Positions 53,538-62,736 of a stretch of 64,000 nt of DNA are shown in pieces. The position numbers and the translations under genes were made by a program. Every line of letters starts with the position of its first letter. Position 1 is the stretch's first letter. The notes below the pieces were generated by a model, which did not search any database, was not told the DNA's origin, and saw nothing but the letters and a program-made list of their open reading frames with translations. Origin of the DNA: Salegentibacter sp. (GTDB taxonomy: Bacteria > Bacteroidota > Bacteroidia > Flavobacteriales > Flavobacteriaceae); contig CP051246.1 of NCBI GenBank assembly GCA_017795085.1, positions 1,118,514 to 1,182,513 on the forward strand. Direction: 5' to 3'.

Positions 53538-54785
53538 TTACTCATATCTTAAAGATTCAATAGGATCTTGTTTTGCAGCTTTGGCAGCCGGATAACTTCC
53601 TGCCAGAACCGCTACAAAAATCGTTATCCCGGTAGCCCAAAGCATCGCAACCCAGGGCGTGGTAAAATCGAAACCCACCCCTTTGGAAACAGCAAAACCA
53701 ATTAGTATTCCGAGGAAAATCCCCAGGATTCCGCCAATTTGACCAATAATAAGGGTTTCCATAAAAAACTGGGTAGCAATAGTTCCTTTTTTTGCTCCCA
53801 GCGCCTTTCTTATGCCAATCTCCCGGGTACGTTCAGTAACACTTACCAGCATAATATTCATAAGGGCAATAGAAGAGCCAAAAATGGTAATTATTGAGAT
53901 TACCCATGCCGCAATATTAAGATAAGTGGTAATCGATAAAATTCGGTTAATTAAATCGTCACTGCGTTCCAGACCAAAATTATTTTCCTCTACGGGATTC
54001 AGTTTTCTGATATTCCTAAAAGTGAGTATTGCTTCGTCCTGAGCAGCATCGAGGTATTCTTTATTACCAACCTTAACACTTAAATTGTAATTAATATTGG
54101 GCTGGGTATAGAGTGAGCGGGCATTTTGTATAGGAATTAATACCCGTAAATCCTGACTATTACCAAAGGTAGAACCTTTGGATTCCAGGATCCCGATTAC
54201 CGTAAATTTGGCCCCGCGTACGCTTATTCTTTTTCCAATAGGGTCTCGCCCTTTAAACAGACCTTCATCTTTAGCAAAATCAGAACCTAAAATTGCCATA
54301 TTACTGTTATTGGAAATATCAAAAACATTAAATTTTCTACCGGCTTCCACTTCCAGGCCACTGTTATCTAAAAAGTGCTCGTTTATTCCTACCACAGTAA
54401 CTTCAGGATCGGTTTTTGCATTTTCATATTTTATTTCCGCAGAAGAAGTTCCTGTAAAGGAAACCGCGGTTTTGGTAAAAGGATAGGTGAAATTCTCTTC
54501 AAATTCTCTAACTTCCCTATAGTTTATGATAGGATTGATTTTTTCGGTTTCACCACCTCCGCGACGTTGTGATGTAAAATCATAACGCTGAATGTTAAAG
54601 GTATTGGCCCCCATAGAAGCAAAATCCCTGCTAATAGTGTTTTCAAGAGCAGTTACAGCACTTAATATTCCCACCAAAGCGGTTATTCCGATAGCGATAA
54701 TTAGTACCGTTAAAATGGTACGTAATAAATTACTTTTAATTGCCGTAAAAGCAATCCTGATGTTTTCTTTAAACAGCCCGAACAT
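53538..54785 (-). CDS. MacB/FtsX-type ABC transporter permease
   Basis: 415 residues. One N-terminal membrane segment (about 22-45), a periplasmic MacB core domain and three C-terminal FtsX segments (about 285-310, 335-360, 375-400) containing TERTREIGIRKALGAKKGTI. It is an efflux or lipoprotein-type transporter permease. No ATPase or fusion partner of this class is beside it here, so it may work with a distant gene. It is divergent from hisS, with a short intergenic region holding the hisS promoter. Confidence 0.9.
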   Translation of the reverse strand: MFGLFKENIRIAFTAIKSNLLRTILTVLIIAIGITALVGILSAVTALENTISRDFASMGANTFNIQRYDFTSQRRGGGETEKINPIINYREVREFEENFTYPFTKTAVSFTGTSSAEIKYENAKTDPEVTVVGINEHFLDNSGLEVEAGRKFNVFDISNNSNMAILGSDFAKDEGLFKGRDPIGKRISVRGAKFTVIGILESKGSTFGNSQDLRVLIPIQNARSLYTQPNINYNLSVKVGNKEYLDAAQDEAILTFRNIRKLNPVEENNFGLERSDDLINRILSITTYLNIAAWVISIITIFGSSIALMNIMLVSVTERTREIGIRKALGAKKGTIATQFFMETLIIGQIGGILGIFLGILIGFAVSKGVGFDFTTPWVAMLWATGITIFVAVLAGSYPAAKAAKQDPIESLRYE

Positions 54786-54853
54786 AGGTTTTTGTTAATC
54801 TATGGTATTAGACTGTTTTTACACTAAAATGTTACTTAAAAAGGTAAATTTGT

Positions 54854-54882
54854 TTGGGTTTGCCTTAAAATTAAGATATTTG
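54854..54882 (+). promoter_or_regulatory. Predicted hisS promoter (Bacteroidota type)
   Basis: TTG at 54854-54856, an 18-bp gap, then GATATTTG at 54875-54882, one base from the TAnnTTTG -7 consensus. The likely start of transcription is a few bases on, about 20 bp before the hisS ATG. Confidence 0.5.
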
Positions 54883-54906
54883 CAGCCCATAAGAATTAGA
54901 ACAATA

Positions 54907-56274
54907 ATGGCACAAAAACCAGGCATCCCGAAAGGTACGCGCGATTTTTCCCCTGCGGAAGTCGCTAAACGAAATTATATTTTTGATACGATTAAAGCTG
55001 AATTTCAAAAGTTCGGATTTCAACCTATTGAAACCCCGAGTTTTGAAAATTCAGATACCCTGATGGGGAAATACGGAGAAGAAGGAGATAGGTTAATCTT
55101 TAGGATTCTTAATTCCGGTGATTTTCTTCAGAAAAGTGATAAGAAGGCGTTACAAGCCGAAGATAGTTTGAAACTGGCCCCGAGTATTAGTGAAAAAGCC
55201 CTGCGTTACGATCTTACCGTGCCTTTTGCGCGTTATGTGGTGCAACACCAGAATGAAATTGATTTTCCGTTCAAACGTTACCAGATTCAGCCGGTTTGGC
55301 GAGCCGATCGACCCCAGAAAGGACGATTCCGCGAATTTTATCAATGCGACGCCGATGTGGTGGGAAGCCAAAGCTTATGGCAGGAAGTTGAATTTGTTCA
55401 ACTTTATGATGCGGTTTTTTCAGCTTTAAAATTAGAAGGCGTAAGTATAAAGGTCAATAATAGAAAGATCCTTTCAGGTTTTGCTGAGGTAATTGGCGAA
55501 TCAGATAAACTTATCGATTTTACCGTGGCTTTAGATAAGCTCGATAAAATAGGGGAGGAAGGCGTAAAAAAAGAAATGGAGGAAAAGGGTATTGCAGGAA
55601 AGGCTATTCAAAAAATTGAACCGGTTTTTAACCTCAAAGGTGATTTTAAAACTAAAATTGAAAGTTTAAAAGAAATTTTAGCCGATTCTGAAATTGGAAA
55701 AGCAGGAATTAAAGAACTGGAATTTATGGCACATGCCATAGATGAACTGCCCCTTAAAACTGCAAAACTTGAACTTGATGTTACCCTGGCCCGAGGACTT
55801 AACTACTATACAGGGGCTATTTTTGAAGTGGCTGCACCCGAGACCGTAAAAGTTGGTTCAATAGGCGGGGGAGGCCGCTATGATGACCTTACGGGGATTT
55901 TCGGTTTAAAAAATGTAAGTGGTGTGGGCATATCTTTTGGCCTGGATCGTATTTACCTGGTACTGGAAGAACTCGGTCTTTTTCCTGAGGCCGTTACAGA
56001 GAGAACTAAAATTTTATTTATCAATTTTGGTGAAAACGAAGCCCTATATGCTTTAAAAGCGATTAAAAAACTTCGTGAAAATAATATTACAGCCGAATTA
56101 TTTCCTGATGCTGCAAAAATGAAAAAGCAAATGAATTATGCTAATAAGCGTAATATTCCATTTGTTGTGCTTGCAGGCGAAAGTGAGGTTCAACAAGAAA
56201 GTTATACTTTAAAAAACATGCAATCCGGGGAACAGGAAGAAGTTGATTTCGAGCTTATCTTGCAAAGGCTTTAG
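54907..56274 (+). CDS. hisS: Histidyl-tRNA synthetase
   Basis: 455 residues from ATG 54907 (a longer frame begins at 54802 but adds a poor, hydrophobic extension that overlaps the promoter). It charges tRNA-His. Class II motifs: GTRDFSPAEVAKRNYIF at the N-terminus, motif 2 (WRADRPQKGRFREFYQCDAD), GGGGRYDDLTGIFG and motif 3 (GVGISFGLDRIY), with a C-terminal anticodon-binding domain. This housekeeping gene marks the end of the accessory region on this side. Confidence 0.97.
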   Translation: MAQKPGIPKGTRDFSPAEVAKRNYIFDTIKAEFQKFGFQPIETPSFENSDTLMGKYGEEGDRLIFRILNSGDFLQKSDKKALQAEDSLKLAPSISEKALRYDLTVPFARYVVQHQNEIDFPFKRYQIQPVWRADRPQKGRFREFYQCDADVVGSQSLWQEVEFVQLYDAVFSALKLEGVSIKVNNRKILSGFAEVIGESDKLIDFTVALDKLDKIGEEGVKKEMEEKGIAGKAIQKIEPVFNLKGDFKTKIESLKEILADSEIGKAGIKELEFMAHAIDELPLKTAKLELDVTLARGLNYYTGAIFEVAAPETVKVGSIGGGGRYDDLTGIFGLKNVSGVGISFGLDRIYLVLEELGLFPEAVTERTKILFINFGENEALYALKAIKKLRENNITAELFPDAAKMKKQMNYANKRNIPFVVLAGESEVQQESYTLKNMQSGEQEEVDFELILQRL

Positions 56275-56740
56275 GCTGTATATAAGATAATTTATAAAGA
56301 AAGCAATCTTGAATTCTTTGACCTTGATTGAATCTAATACTTAAGCCTTTTTTCCTCAGGGAGTGGCAGGGGATGAGGACTAGGAAAATACCGAGAATCC
56401 TTGCTAGTATTGTAAAGTTTAAAATCAACAGATTGCTTTAGGTGTTCTTTCTTGTAATGGCGGAAGCCCCTAGCCGCCAAAGGGGGAATAAATGAGGGGG
56501 GTACAGTGTAGATTGTATATGTCTCACAATAAACTGTGTAAGTTCCTTTAATCTCTCTATGGAGGAATTAAACTGGAATAAAATTAAATTTATGGCCATC
56601 CCGGACTTGATTTAGGAGCTAAATTATTGACGGACTTGAAAATATATAACCAATCAATTTTATCCCGGACTATTGAAGGTTGTATTACGTAAAAGATTCT
56701 TAAATTTGAATTCTATTTATAGAATTTAGGAAAGAAAATT
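56275..56740. other. Repeat-containing intergenic region
   Basis: Contains a TTTCCTCAGGGAGTGGCAGG hairpin-like unit near 56350, an AAGCCCCTAGCCGCCAAAGG unit at 56463-56482 and a CAGTGTAGATTGTATATG unit. No gene. The upstream region of the antiterminator is AT-rich. Confidence 0.55.
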
Positions 56741-57217
56741 ATGTCGTGGTATGTCCTTTATACAAAACCTCAAACAGAGAAAAAAGTAGCTTCCCGTCTT
56801 GAAAAAATTGGAATTGAAGTCTATTGCCCGTTAATTACGGAAAAAAGACAATGGAGTGATCGAATTAAAAAGGTAAGCCTCCCCTTATTTAAATCTTATG
56901 TTTTTGTACGAATTTCAGATAAAGAAAGAAATAAGGTTTTTGACGTTCCCGGGGTGGTAAGGTATATGTTTTGGTTGGGGAAACCCGCAATTGTTAAAGA
57001 TTATGAAATTCATGTTATTGAAAGCTGGCTTAATAATGAAACAGTAGAAAAAATAAACCTTGAAGATTTTAATCCCGGAGACCGTCTTGTTTTAAAAGAA
57101 GGGGCCTTTAAAAATGAAAAAGCTATAATTAGGGAAATTGGCCAGAAAAAAATGCGACTTATTTTACCTAAAATGGGATGCACTATAGTGATTAATACCC
57201 GTGAACTCACCGGTTAA
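56741..57217 (+). CDS. UpxY/NusG-like transcription antiterminator
   Basis: 158 residues: an NGN domain (SWYVLYTKPQTEKKVASRLE, YCPLITEKRQWSDRIKKVSL) and a C-terminal KOW-like part (about 108-150, with GDRLVLKEGAFKNEKAI). UpxY proteins of Bacteroidota let RNA polymerase read through long capsule operons. It is not at the head of a polysaccharide operon: the nearest lies more than 13 kb upstream and no export genes follow. It may act in trans on the wec/pse locus or be left behind after rearrangement. Confidence 0.9.
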   Translation: MSWYVLYTKPQTEKKVASRLEKIGIEVYCPLITEKRQWSDRIKKVSLPLFKSYVFVRISDKERNKVFDVPGVVRYMFWLGKPAIVKDYEIHVIESWLNNETVEKINLEDFNPGDRLVLKEGAFKNEKAIIREIGQKKMRLILPKMGCTIVINTRELTG

Positions 57218-57543
57218 GCTTAGCAGATTTAGACGTCCTGTTTTTAAGTAAGACTTATCTACCCACGTAAAATGCATATAATAAGCCCTGAAATGGAAAA
57301 GGCTGTTACTTTTCTGAGTTTTTTGTAGTTTAAAGTAAACCAGTTCTTTACGTTGCATTAAAAAACTTGCATTGTTTTCGTCCGTGAGTTTCTTCTTTTG
57401 AGTGGCGCGTGTAAAAAGGAATAAGTGCCATTGCTATCCAGGTTACCCTACTAAACCTTTCCTTCAACAGCACTTTTTTATTCCTCAAGGGGTGAAAACT
57501 TCTTTAGAAGCCTTTTTTCTATAATAATTTACTTTAATTCAAA
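57218..57543. other. Intergenic region between convergent genes, nothing seen
   Basis: No gene, repeat-family member or strong hairpin was found between the antiterminator gene and the reverse-strand lipoprotein gene. Confidence 0.45.
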
Positions 57544-58692
57544 TTATTCTATGAGGGAAAGGTCTGCAGCTCCCTTTATTTCAGTTGAGATTTCTCCCAG
57601 CCATCCTGCATTTGCCTGAGCCCCGGTGTAAACCTTTACAAAATCAACTCCTTTTAGATCAACAGGATTTAGTGAACTATCTACAGCCCAATCTATTTCC
57701 ATAGCATTTCCACCATACGTACTGTAATCTTCATCGTAATTGTCCGTATAACCCCATTGCAAGGCATCAACAGAAGCAAATCCTTCTAAATTTATGCTAG
57801 GATACACCCTGGTTCCCGTAAAAGTTACTTCTTCCTGTTCAGCTATAAATAAGGGGTAATAGTTTTGAGTATGATAGGCATTCACCATAACGCTATCCTG
57901 GTTTTCCCTGTTATCTATCCACGGTACATTGGTATGTTCTTCACCCGGATTGCTATAGGTCAACTCGTAATCTAATAAGGTTTCTTCTGCCTGGTGTGCA
58001 CTTCCGGCCAATTCATACCAGGTATCGTCTGCAATACCATTTCCGTTTTCATCAAAGGAAACCTGTACTATCCCGGGCTCAGAATGTCCGTTCATAGCAT
58101 TACCATAAACTACAAAGTCTTTCGTATCTTCCCGGTTTTCAATAGTGTGATCAAAAGTGAAAATCACATAACCGCCCCAGGCCCCAAGGGAAAGTATAGC
58201 CGATTTACCACCAATCAATTCTTCGGCATCCTCAAGCGTTCCCAGGGATTTATTCATATATTGTCCCGGTGCTGGTTTGTATTCAATTATTTCCGAAATA
58301 AAGGCATTGCTGTCTTCTGTTTTGGGACGAGAATATTCTTCATAAGGATCTTTTACAATAAGCTGGTAGGTTCTATTTATTGAGTCATTTCCTGCCACCG
58401 CTTTGAATTCAAGAGAAAATGTTCCGGGTTCTTCAGGAATATAATTTAAGTTTTGTTCGCTTGATATTTGTTCTTCGTTTAACTTCCAATAAAAATCCGG
58501 GCTTGGGGGGATGTTTAAGATTTCAGGCTCTATTATTAAAGTATCTTTTAGGATTAACTCATAATCTTTTTGGAAATCAGGATTGGTAAATTCCATTGGA
58601 ATTATTGCCGGCTCATCGTCTGTACTACAGGATGAAAGGAGGAAAAACCCTCCAATACATAGAAAAAAGTAAAAAGGTAATTTTTGTTGCAT
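57544..58692 (-). CDS. Surface lipoprotein under cobalamin riboswitch control
   Basis: 382 residues with a signal peptide ending LLSSC (Cys22) and an acidic STDDE right after the cysteine, typical of surface-exported lipoproteins of the phylum. Residues about 30-115 are Ig/PKD-like (GTFSLEFKAVAGNDSINRTY); the rest includes LGAWGGYVIFTFDHTIENRE and NGIADDTWYELAG, found in Bacteroidota cell-surface proteins of B12 loci. The cobalamin riboswitch at 58816-58985 is in the leader, so it is probably a cobalamin- or cofactor-uptake surface protein (BtuG/BtuH-like role is inference). No btuB lies in the window. Confidence 0.83.
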   Translation of the reverse strand: MQQKLPFYFFLCIGGFFLLSSCSTDDEPAIIPMEFTNPDFQKDYELILKDTLIIEPEILNIPPSPDFYWKLNEEQISSEQNLNYIPEEPGTFSLEFKAVAGNDSINRTYQLIVKDPYEEYSRPKTEDSNAFISEIIEYKPAPGQYMNKSLGTLEDAEELIGGKSAILSLGAWGGYVIFTFDHTIENREDTKDFVVYGNAMNGHSEPGIVQVSFDENGNGIADDTWYELAGSAHQAEETLLDYELTYSNPGEEHTNVPWIDNRENQDSVMVNAYHTQNYYPLFIAEQEEVTFTGTRVYPSINLEGFASVDALQWGYTDNYDEDYSTYGGNAMEIDWAVDSSLNPVDLKGVDFVKVYTGAQANAGWLGEISTEIKGAADLSLIE

Positions 58693-58815
58693 TTGATTTG
58701 TATTAAGGTTAATAACTGATATTAACTATTTACAAAACAAAACTGCAGGGGATATGATTAGAATAGAAGAACTATCCAAAGCAATAACTCCCGAAAGCTT
58801 TGTTTTTATGATATT

Positions 58816-58985
58816 ACGGCAGGTCTTCTGACTTATCCCTCTTTTTAATCCTTCCCATCTTACGGACAGTGGATTATTAAAAAGATTTTTCTCGAAAATA
58901 CGAGAGAGACTTACAGCAGCGGGAACTGTTCAGGATTTACACCTGATTCCCTTTTAATACAATTCTATATGAAATCGTAACCGAA
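58816..58985 (-). promoter_or_regulatory. Cobalamin (B12) riboswitch
   Basis: Reading the reverse strand, the conserved elements appear in order: GGGAATCAGGTGTAAATCCT, GAACAGTTCCCGCTGCTGTA, CCACTG (58867-58872 region, B12 box), and AGTCAGAAGACCTGCC at the 3' end (58817-58832). This is the classical cobalamin aptamer. It lies about 124 nt upstream of the lipoprotein start and would lower expression when cobalamin is plentiful. The expression platform (58693-58815) was not folded. Confidence 0.95.
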
Positions 58986-59139
58986 AATCATGGCAATATT
59001 AGGGTATTTTATTGAGGTATGGAAATTTTATATAAAGGCATAATCCTGAAGGAATACTTTTAGGCTTATTTTTACTCGATAATCGAGATTTATCCCGATA
59101 ACTATCCGGGAGCTCTGAGGCTTGACCCGAAGTTGTTTA

Positions 59140-59260
59140 CTTCCTTGAGTAGCGCTAATTGTCTGTCGTGCACATTGCAACCGCTGCGTCAGGCAATGCT
59201 ACTCTGCCCGCCGGGGCCAATCAGTTTGGTTTTGTTACGGAATTAAAAGTGGACCGGGGA
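59140..59260. repeat. Dispersed repeat A, copy 2
   Basis: From GCGCTAATTGTCTGTCGTGC through GCAACCGCTGCGTCAGGCAA and CTCTGCCCGCCGGGGCC to GTTACGGAATTAAAAG. It is about 85-90 percent alike to copies at 12352-12550 and 63489-63620 by eye, with small substitutions. Confidence 0.72.
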
Positions 59261-59289
59261 ATGTGGTTTAGCGAGGTGTATAATGTATA

Positions 59290-59395
59290 GTGTTGGCGGA
59301 GGTATTAGGTTTCTAGTTCAAAGTTTCAGATGTAGGTTTCAAGGAAATCGGTGGATTTGTAGAAGCTTAGATCCTGATCAAGTTACCATTGACGT
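59290..59395. repeat. Dispersed repeat E, copy 2
   Basis: GAGGTATTAGGTTTCTAGTT, AAAGTTTCAG, TTTCAAGGAAATCGG and AGAAGCTTAGATCCTGATCA match 11939-12040. The trailing hairpin is degraded here. Thus the pair A and E stands in the same combination at both places, though in reverse order. Confidence 0.65.
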
Positions 59396-59489
59396 ATTTT
59401 CTAAGTGCTGTATTTAGGCTTGTTTTCTATTATTTTAAATTTTAGTTGAAATATACCTGGTCTGGATGTTTATGCTTTCATTTTCTGCT

Positions 59490-59660
59490 AGCCCAATCCG
59501 TCGACAGGTTCAGGAGAAACAAAAAAGGCGGTCTATGTGGAGGTGTTTCCGAATTGCTACATTCACATACGGAATTTTTAACTCACTAAGTTCGCCGCAC
59601 GTCAACTTCCTAAACTAGATGGTTTTTTATCACGGCTCGCAGGATGACGGGAATCAAAAA
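59490..59660. repeat. Dispersed repeat B, copy 3
   Basis: GACAGGTTCAGGAGAAACAA, TCTATGTGGAGGTGTTTCCG and CTAGATGGTTTTTTATCACG match copies at 37280 and 45440, with the central TTATTAACGCTG part missing. A CAGGATGACGGGAATCAAAA unit follows. Confidence 0.65.
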
Positions 59661-59670
59661 TGGAAGTAAA

Positions 59671-59745
59671 AGCCAAAAGCCCCCAACCTTCAAAGAGGGG
59701 AAATAAATGATGGGAGTATAGCGTAGATTGTATAATATCTCGAGT
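59671..59745. repeat. Short C/G hairpin repeat C
   Basis: AAGCCCCCAACCTTCAAAGA, then GGGGAAATAAATGATGGGAG, TATAGCGTAGATTGTATAAT. Related text is at 43734, 45705 and 56463. Confidence 0.6.
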
Positions 59746-59793
59746 GAGAAGTATTTAAGATTTTAAGACAATTTTTTTAAACCTTTTTACTAA

Positions 59794-59826
59794 AAAAAAC
59801 CTCGGAGCAAGCTCACGAGGTTTTTT
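59794..59826 (-). terminator. Intrinsic terminator of the DUF2752-CCC operon
   Basis: AAAAAACCTCG (59794-59804) pairs with CGAGGTTTTTT (59816-59826); inside, GAGC and GCTC pair further. On the reverse strand the stem is followed by a run of eight T, directly downstream of the CCC-motif gene (stop at 59876). It could also stop + strand transcripts. Confidence 0.85.
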
Positions 59827-59875
59827 GATTTTCCGGAAAATCTTAACGTGTTTAAATCTCAATTATGGAGTAAAA

Positions 59876-60202
59876 TTACTGTTGGATTTCCCTTAAGATT
59901 TCTTCCTGCATTTCTTGTAGGCCTTCAAATCCGCCGTACATGATAATAGCCACAATAGAAGCTATTAAGTTTAAAGCACTTAAAACCAAACCGATAATTG
60001 CCAAAATACGTCCGGTTTTTACATTGTCATATCCGGAATACAATTCTGGATTGGCGTTATAGATTTCGGTGGCACGTTTACTCAACACCAGGGCGATAAT
60101 CCCAAAAATAATTCCTAAAATCCCGTAGCAACAGCATCCTATTATCGATAAAATACCAAAAACGAGAATTAAGGTTGAATTGGGTAATTGTTGTCTTTCC
60201 AT
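59876..60202 (-). CDS. CCC-motif membrane protein (DUF4190-like)
   Basis: 108 residues with two membrane segments (about 12-38 and 68-90), the first containing the IIGCCCYGILGIIFGIIALV stretch with three adjacent cysteines. Between them lies a conserved region of polar residues (YNANPELYSGYDNVKTGRIL). It matches the small CCC-motif membrane proteins of Bacteroidota, whose function is unknown. It follows a DUF2752 gene by 18 bp, and such pairs are usual. A strong terminator follows. Confidence 0.85.
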   Translation of the reverse strand: MERQQLPNSTLILVFGILSIIGCCCYGILGIIFGIIALVLSKRATEIYNANPELYSGYDNVKTGRILAIIGLVLSALNLIASIVAIIMYGGFEGLQEMQEEILREIQQ

Positions 60203-60220
60203 AAAATGGTTTTTAATTGA

Positions 60221-60505
60221 TTAGTTGAAAATATAAAACATTTTAAAACTGTAGTTTACGGCCATAACCAGGCCACAAAAAATTATTAATCCGATTTTTA
60301 TCTGAAAATCTTTTTTAAAACGATAAAAAAGGTTGAAAATTAAAAATAAAAATAAGACTGCAATCGGATAGATTGCAGGATACATATAAAAGGCTTCAGT
60401 AAATTCTCCCTGTAAGAGCAAAACCAAAGCACGTTGGCCACCACAACCAAAACAATCAACCCCAAAAAGGCTTTTATTTAGGCAGGGCAACATATATTCT
60501 TCCAT
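60221..60505 (-). CDS. DUF2752 membrane protein
   Basis: 94 residues. The family signature CFGCGGQRALVLLLQGEF near residue 18 (cysteines in a CxGCGG pattern) is followed by two membrane segments (about 42-60 and 70-88). DUF2752 proteins are small inner-membrane proteins of unknown function. It is the first gene of a two-gene operon with the CCC-motif gene, ending at the terminator at 59794-59826. Confidence 0.85.
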   Translation of the reverse strand: MEEYMLPCLNKSLFGVDCFGCGGQRALVLLLQGEFTEAFYMYPAIYPIAVLFLFLIFNLFYRFKKDFQIKIGLIIFCGLVMAVNYSFKMFYIFN

Positions 60506-60598
60506 ACGTTTTTAATATTATTATAATTTTGTCCTGAGCCATTGAGATAGTTCGAAATCAAAGTCTCTTTTATAATTCCTCGCGGGTGCTGCCCAAGT

Positions 60599-62325
60599 TT
60601 ATTTAGTGAGTAAAAGTTTTTTACTGACTTCAGCCTCAGCTGTTTTTACTTTGACAATATAAATTGCATCACGCAGGTTTCCGGTATAAAAATAATAATA
60701 TTGTTTGTTTTCGTATGTTTTTTTCTGAAAAATGAGGGAGCCACTCAAACTAAATATCTTTATTTCTTTTAACCTACTGCTGGTTAAAACTTTAATATAT
60801 CGGGGTCTTTTATCGTAAATAAGTTTTATATCAGGGGGTATTTCTTCTTCTTTTTCAGGTATAGGAATTTCTTTATTGTTGTCGGGTTTTGAAAAAACAA
60901 GAAAAAAAAGCTTATCAAAATTTCCTTTCGGAAGCTTTATTTCTACCGGGTTTTTAAATAAATTATAGTAGGTTTCATCTTCCCGATCGAAAAGGTAGAT
61001 TTCCTTGACCTCCATAATCTTTTTGGCTAAAGTAATAGCCACTTCAGTATCTTTTGCCGAAGAAAAAAGCAAAGGTATTTTTCTATCTTTTTTAAAGGGG
61101 AGGATATTGATTAAAAAAGCGTTTTCACCAATTAACCAGGCGGCATCAGTAGTAAGTACATCAAAACTACGAGCGTCCATCGCGTGGTCTTCATATTTTG
61201 TGGCATTTTCATTAAAGCCCAATACCAATTGCCGTGTATAGGTTTTATTAAAACTAAAGTTGATTCTGATAATTTCCGGATTTTCAGCCTGCCTGAATTC
61301 TGAAGTTTGTGGATTTTCTTTTACAAATTTCCGGTAAGAATTCTTAAAAGTAATTTTTCCATCTGATGCACCAATCACCATAAATCCCTGAGCAATCGGA
61401 CTAAATTTACGGGCGTAATTTATTCCGTTTTCACCAGAATTTCCCGTTTCGTTACTTGCACCATTATAGCTTTTAAAAACGGCAGGGGCATAGGCATTAG
61501 CACCGGGGGAATAAGCACCATACCCACCTTCGTAATCTTTGAGATAGTGTGAACTAACAGTATCCTGAAAATCCCAAAAGTAAGCGATTCCCGTAATAGC
61601 GGTATTATTGGTTAAAAACTTTTGTAAGTTTAATGCAGAGGGGTAGGGATTCCCGATTAAACGTAGCTTGTCTTTTTCTACATTGAGTTTTAATTCACCG
61701 TCATTTGGTTTTCCCCTAAAATCATAACGCTGTGCGTTTCCCAGGTTATTTTGTACTCTTTCAATTTCATTATTATTGGTGCCATTTACACCTTTCATAC
61801 TAAATCCTTCGCCAGGCTTCAGGGTAAAATTATTGCCAACAAATTGCCAGTCTGCATATGGGCCCCCGGAAAATTTATAAATCCATCGCTGGGAAATTTG
61901 TAGCGGATTGGCAGACCCCTCTAAAGATGGAGTAAGTGTGGCCCGTTGGCTGTTGGTCTTGTCTAAAGCTTCAAAAAGACCGTTGGTAAATTGATTTCCA
62001 TTTTAGAAATTATCACTTATCGGCATACTCCAGTAATTATAATTGTAAGCATTGGCGCTACCTTCCTGAAAAATGGAAATTTGACCGTTTCCTGAATTCA
62101 AATCCTGATTTTTTTACCCTGCAATAGCTGGGAACCTTTTCGGAAATAGATTGAGGCGCTTGTTAGGATTTGTGTTTTTTTCCAAATAAATTTCATTTTC
62201 TACAAAAAGAAACCTATCCTTTACGTTTATATAAAAGCATCGGCATGGGCAGAAGGAGATACACTAAGTTGTGCCGAGGCTCCAAAACACCAGAAAATAA
62301 TAAGGAAAACCGGGAAATGCTTCAT
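60599..62325 (-). pseudogene. T9SS type A sorting-domain protein, broken in several places
   Basis: On the reverse strand, ATG 62325 opens a signal peptide (MKHFPVFLIIFWCFGASAQ) and reads into two stop codons (about 62219-62228). Fragments then continue in shifted frames as DRFLFVENEIYLEKNTNPNK, FRKGSQLLQG, DLNSGNGQISIFQEGSANAY, an in-frame TAA near 62005, NGNQFTNGLFEALDKTNSQR, and an open stretch from about 62002 through ATG 61798 to 60599. The C-terminus (KILSLSGSLIFQKKTY-like, ending KLLLTK) is a T9SS type A sorting domain. So a secreted surface protein of about 570 residues has been inactivated by at least three lesions. Only the last 399 codons are open. Confidence 0.82.
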
Positions 62326-62538
62326 TTTACCTTAACTTTGCAATCAAACAAGTTCCATAAAATGCCACATTTTGGCTATAGGGGCTTTCAAGTAAAATTA
62401 AACCTGTGAGACAGGACTGATTTTCCCGGGCCTTATTCTTGGTAAGAATTAAGTTGAGTCTGCTAAAATTATCAATGGAGCCTGATTCCTGTCAATGGGT
62501 TTTATACCCATAGGTTGTTGATTTAAATTTTAATTTAT
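62326..62538. other. Intergenic region upstream of two divergent genes
   Basis: AT-rich, with no recognised repeat. It would hold promoters for the broken T9SS gene (reverse) and the small membrane protein gene (forward). Confidence 0.4.
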
Positions 62539-62736
62539 ATGAAGAATTCGCAGGTAATAAATACGATTTTAATAATTGCGGGTGCGGCTTTGTTGCTGTA
62601 TTCCATCGCTACTGAAAATGCCCCGGTTTACCTTAAAATTATAGGCTTGGTAATAATAATGTTTGGCCTGTTTCGAGCGACTAATTTTTGGGTGGAAACC
62701 AAAGATGATCATAAAAACGAAAAGGAAGAAGAATGA
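62539..62736 (+). CDS. Small two-helix membrane protein
   Basis: 65 residues with two membrane segments (about 7-25 and 30-50) and a charged C-terminal tail (ETKDDHKNEKEEE). It is of unknown function but overlaps the Smr gene by 4 bp (ATGA), a sign of one operon and translational coupling. It is too small for a confident family call, but similar short genes precede Smr-domain genes in related genomes (from memory, unchecked). Confidence 0.75.
   Translation: MKNSQVINTILIIAGAALLLYSIATENAPVYLKIIGLVIIMFGLFRATNFWVETKDDHKNEKEEE

Noticed and set aside
54802-54906. N-terminal extension of histidyl-tRNA synthetase
   Set aside because: It adds a hydrophobic, family-unlike segment and covers the predicted promoter. 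ATG 54907 gives the family start.
62170-62409. 79-residue frame opposite the T9SS pseudogene
   Set aside because: It is the complement of the decayed signal peptide and following coding text. The reverse strand is the coding one.
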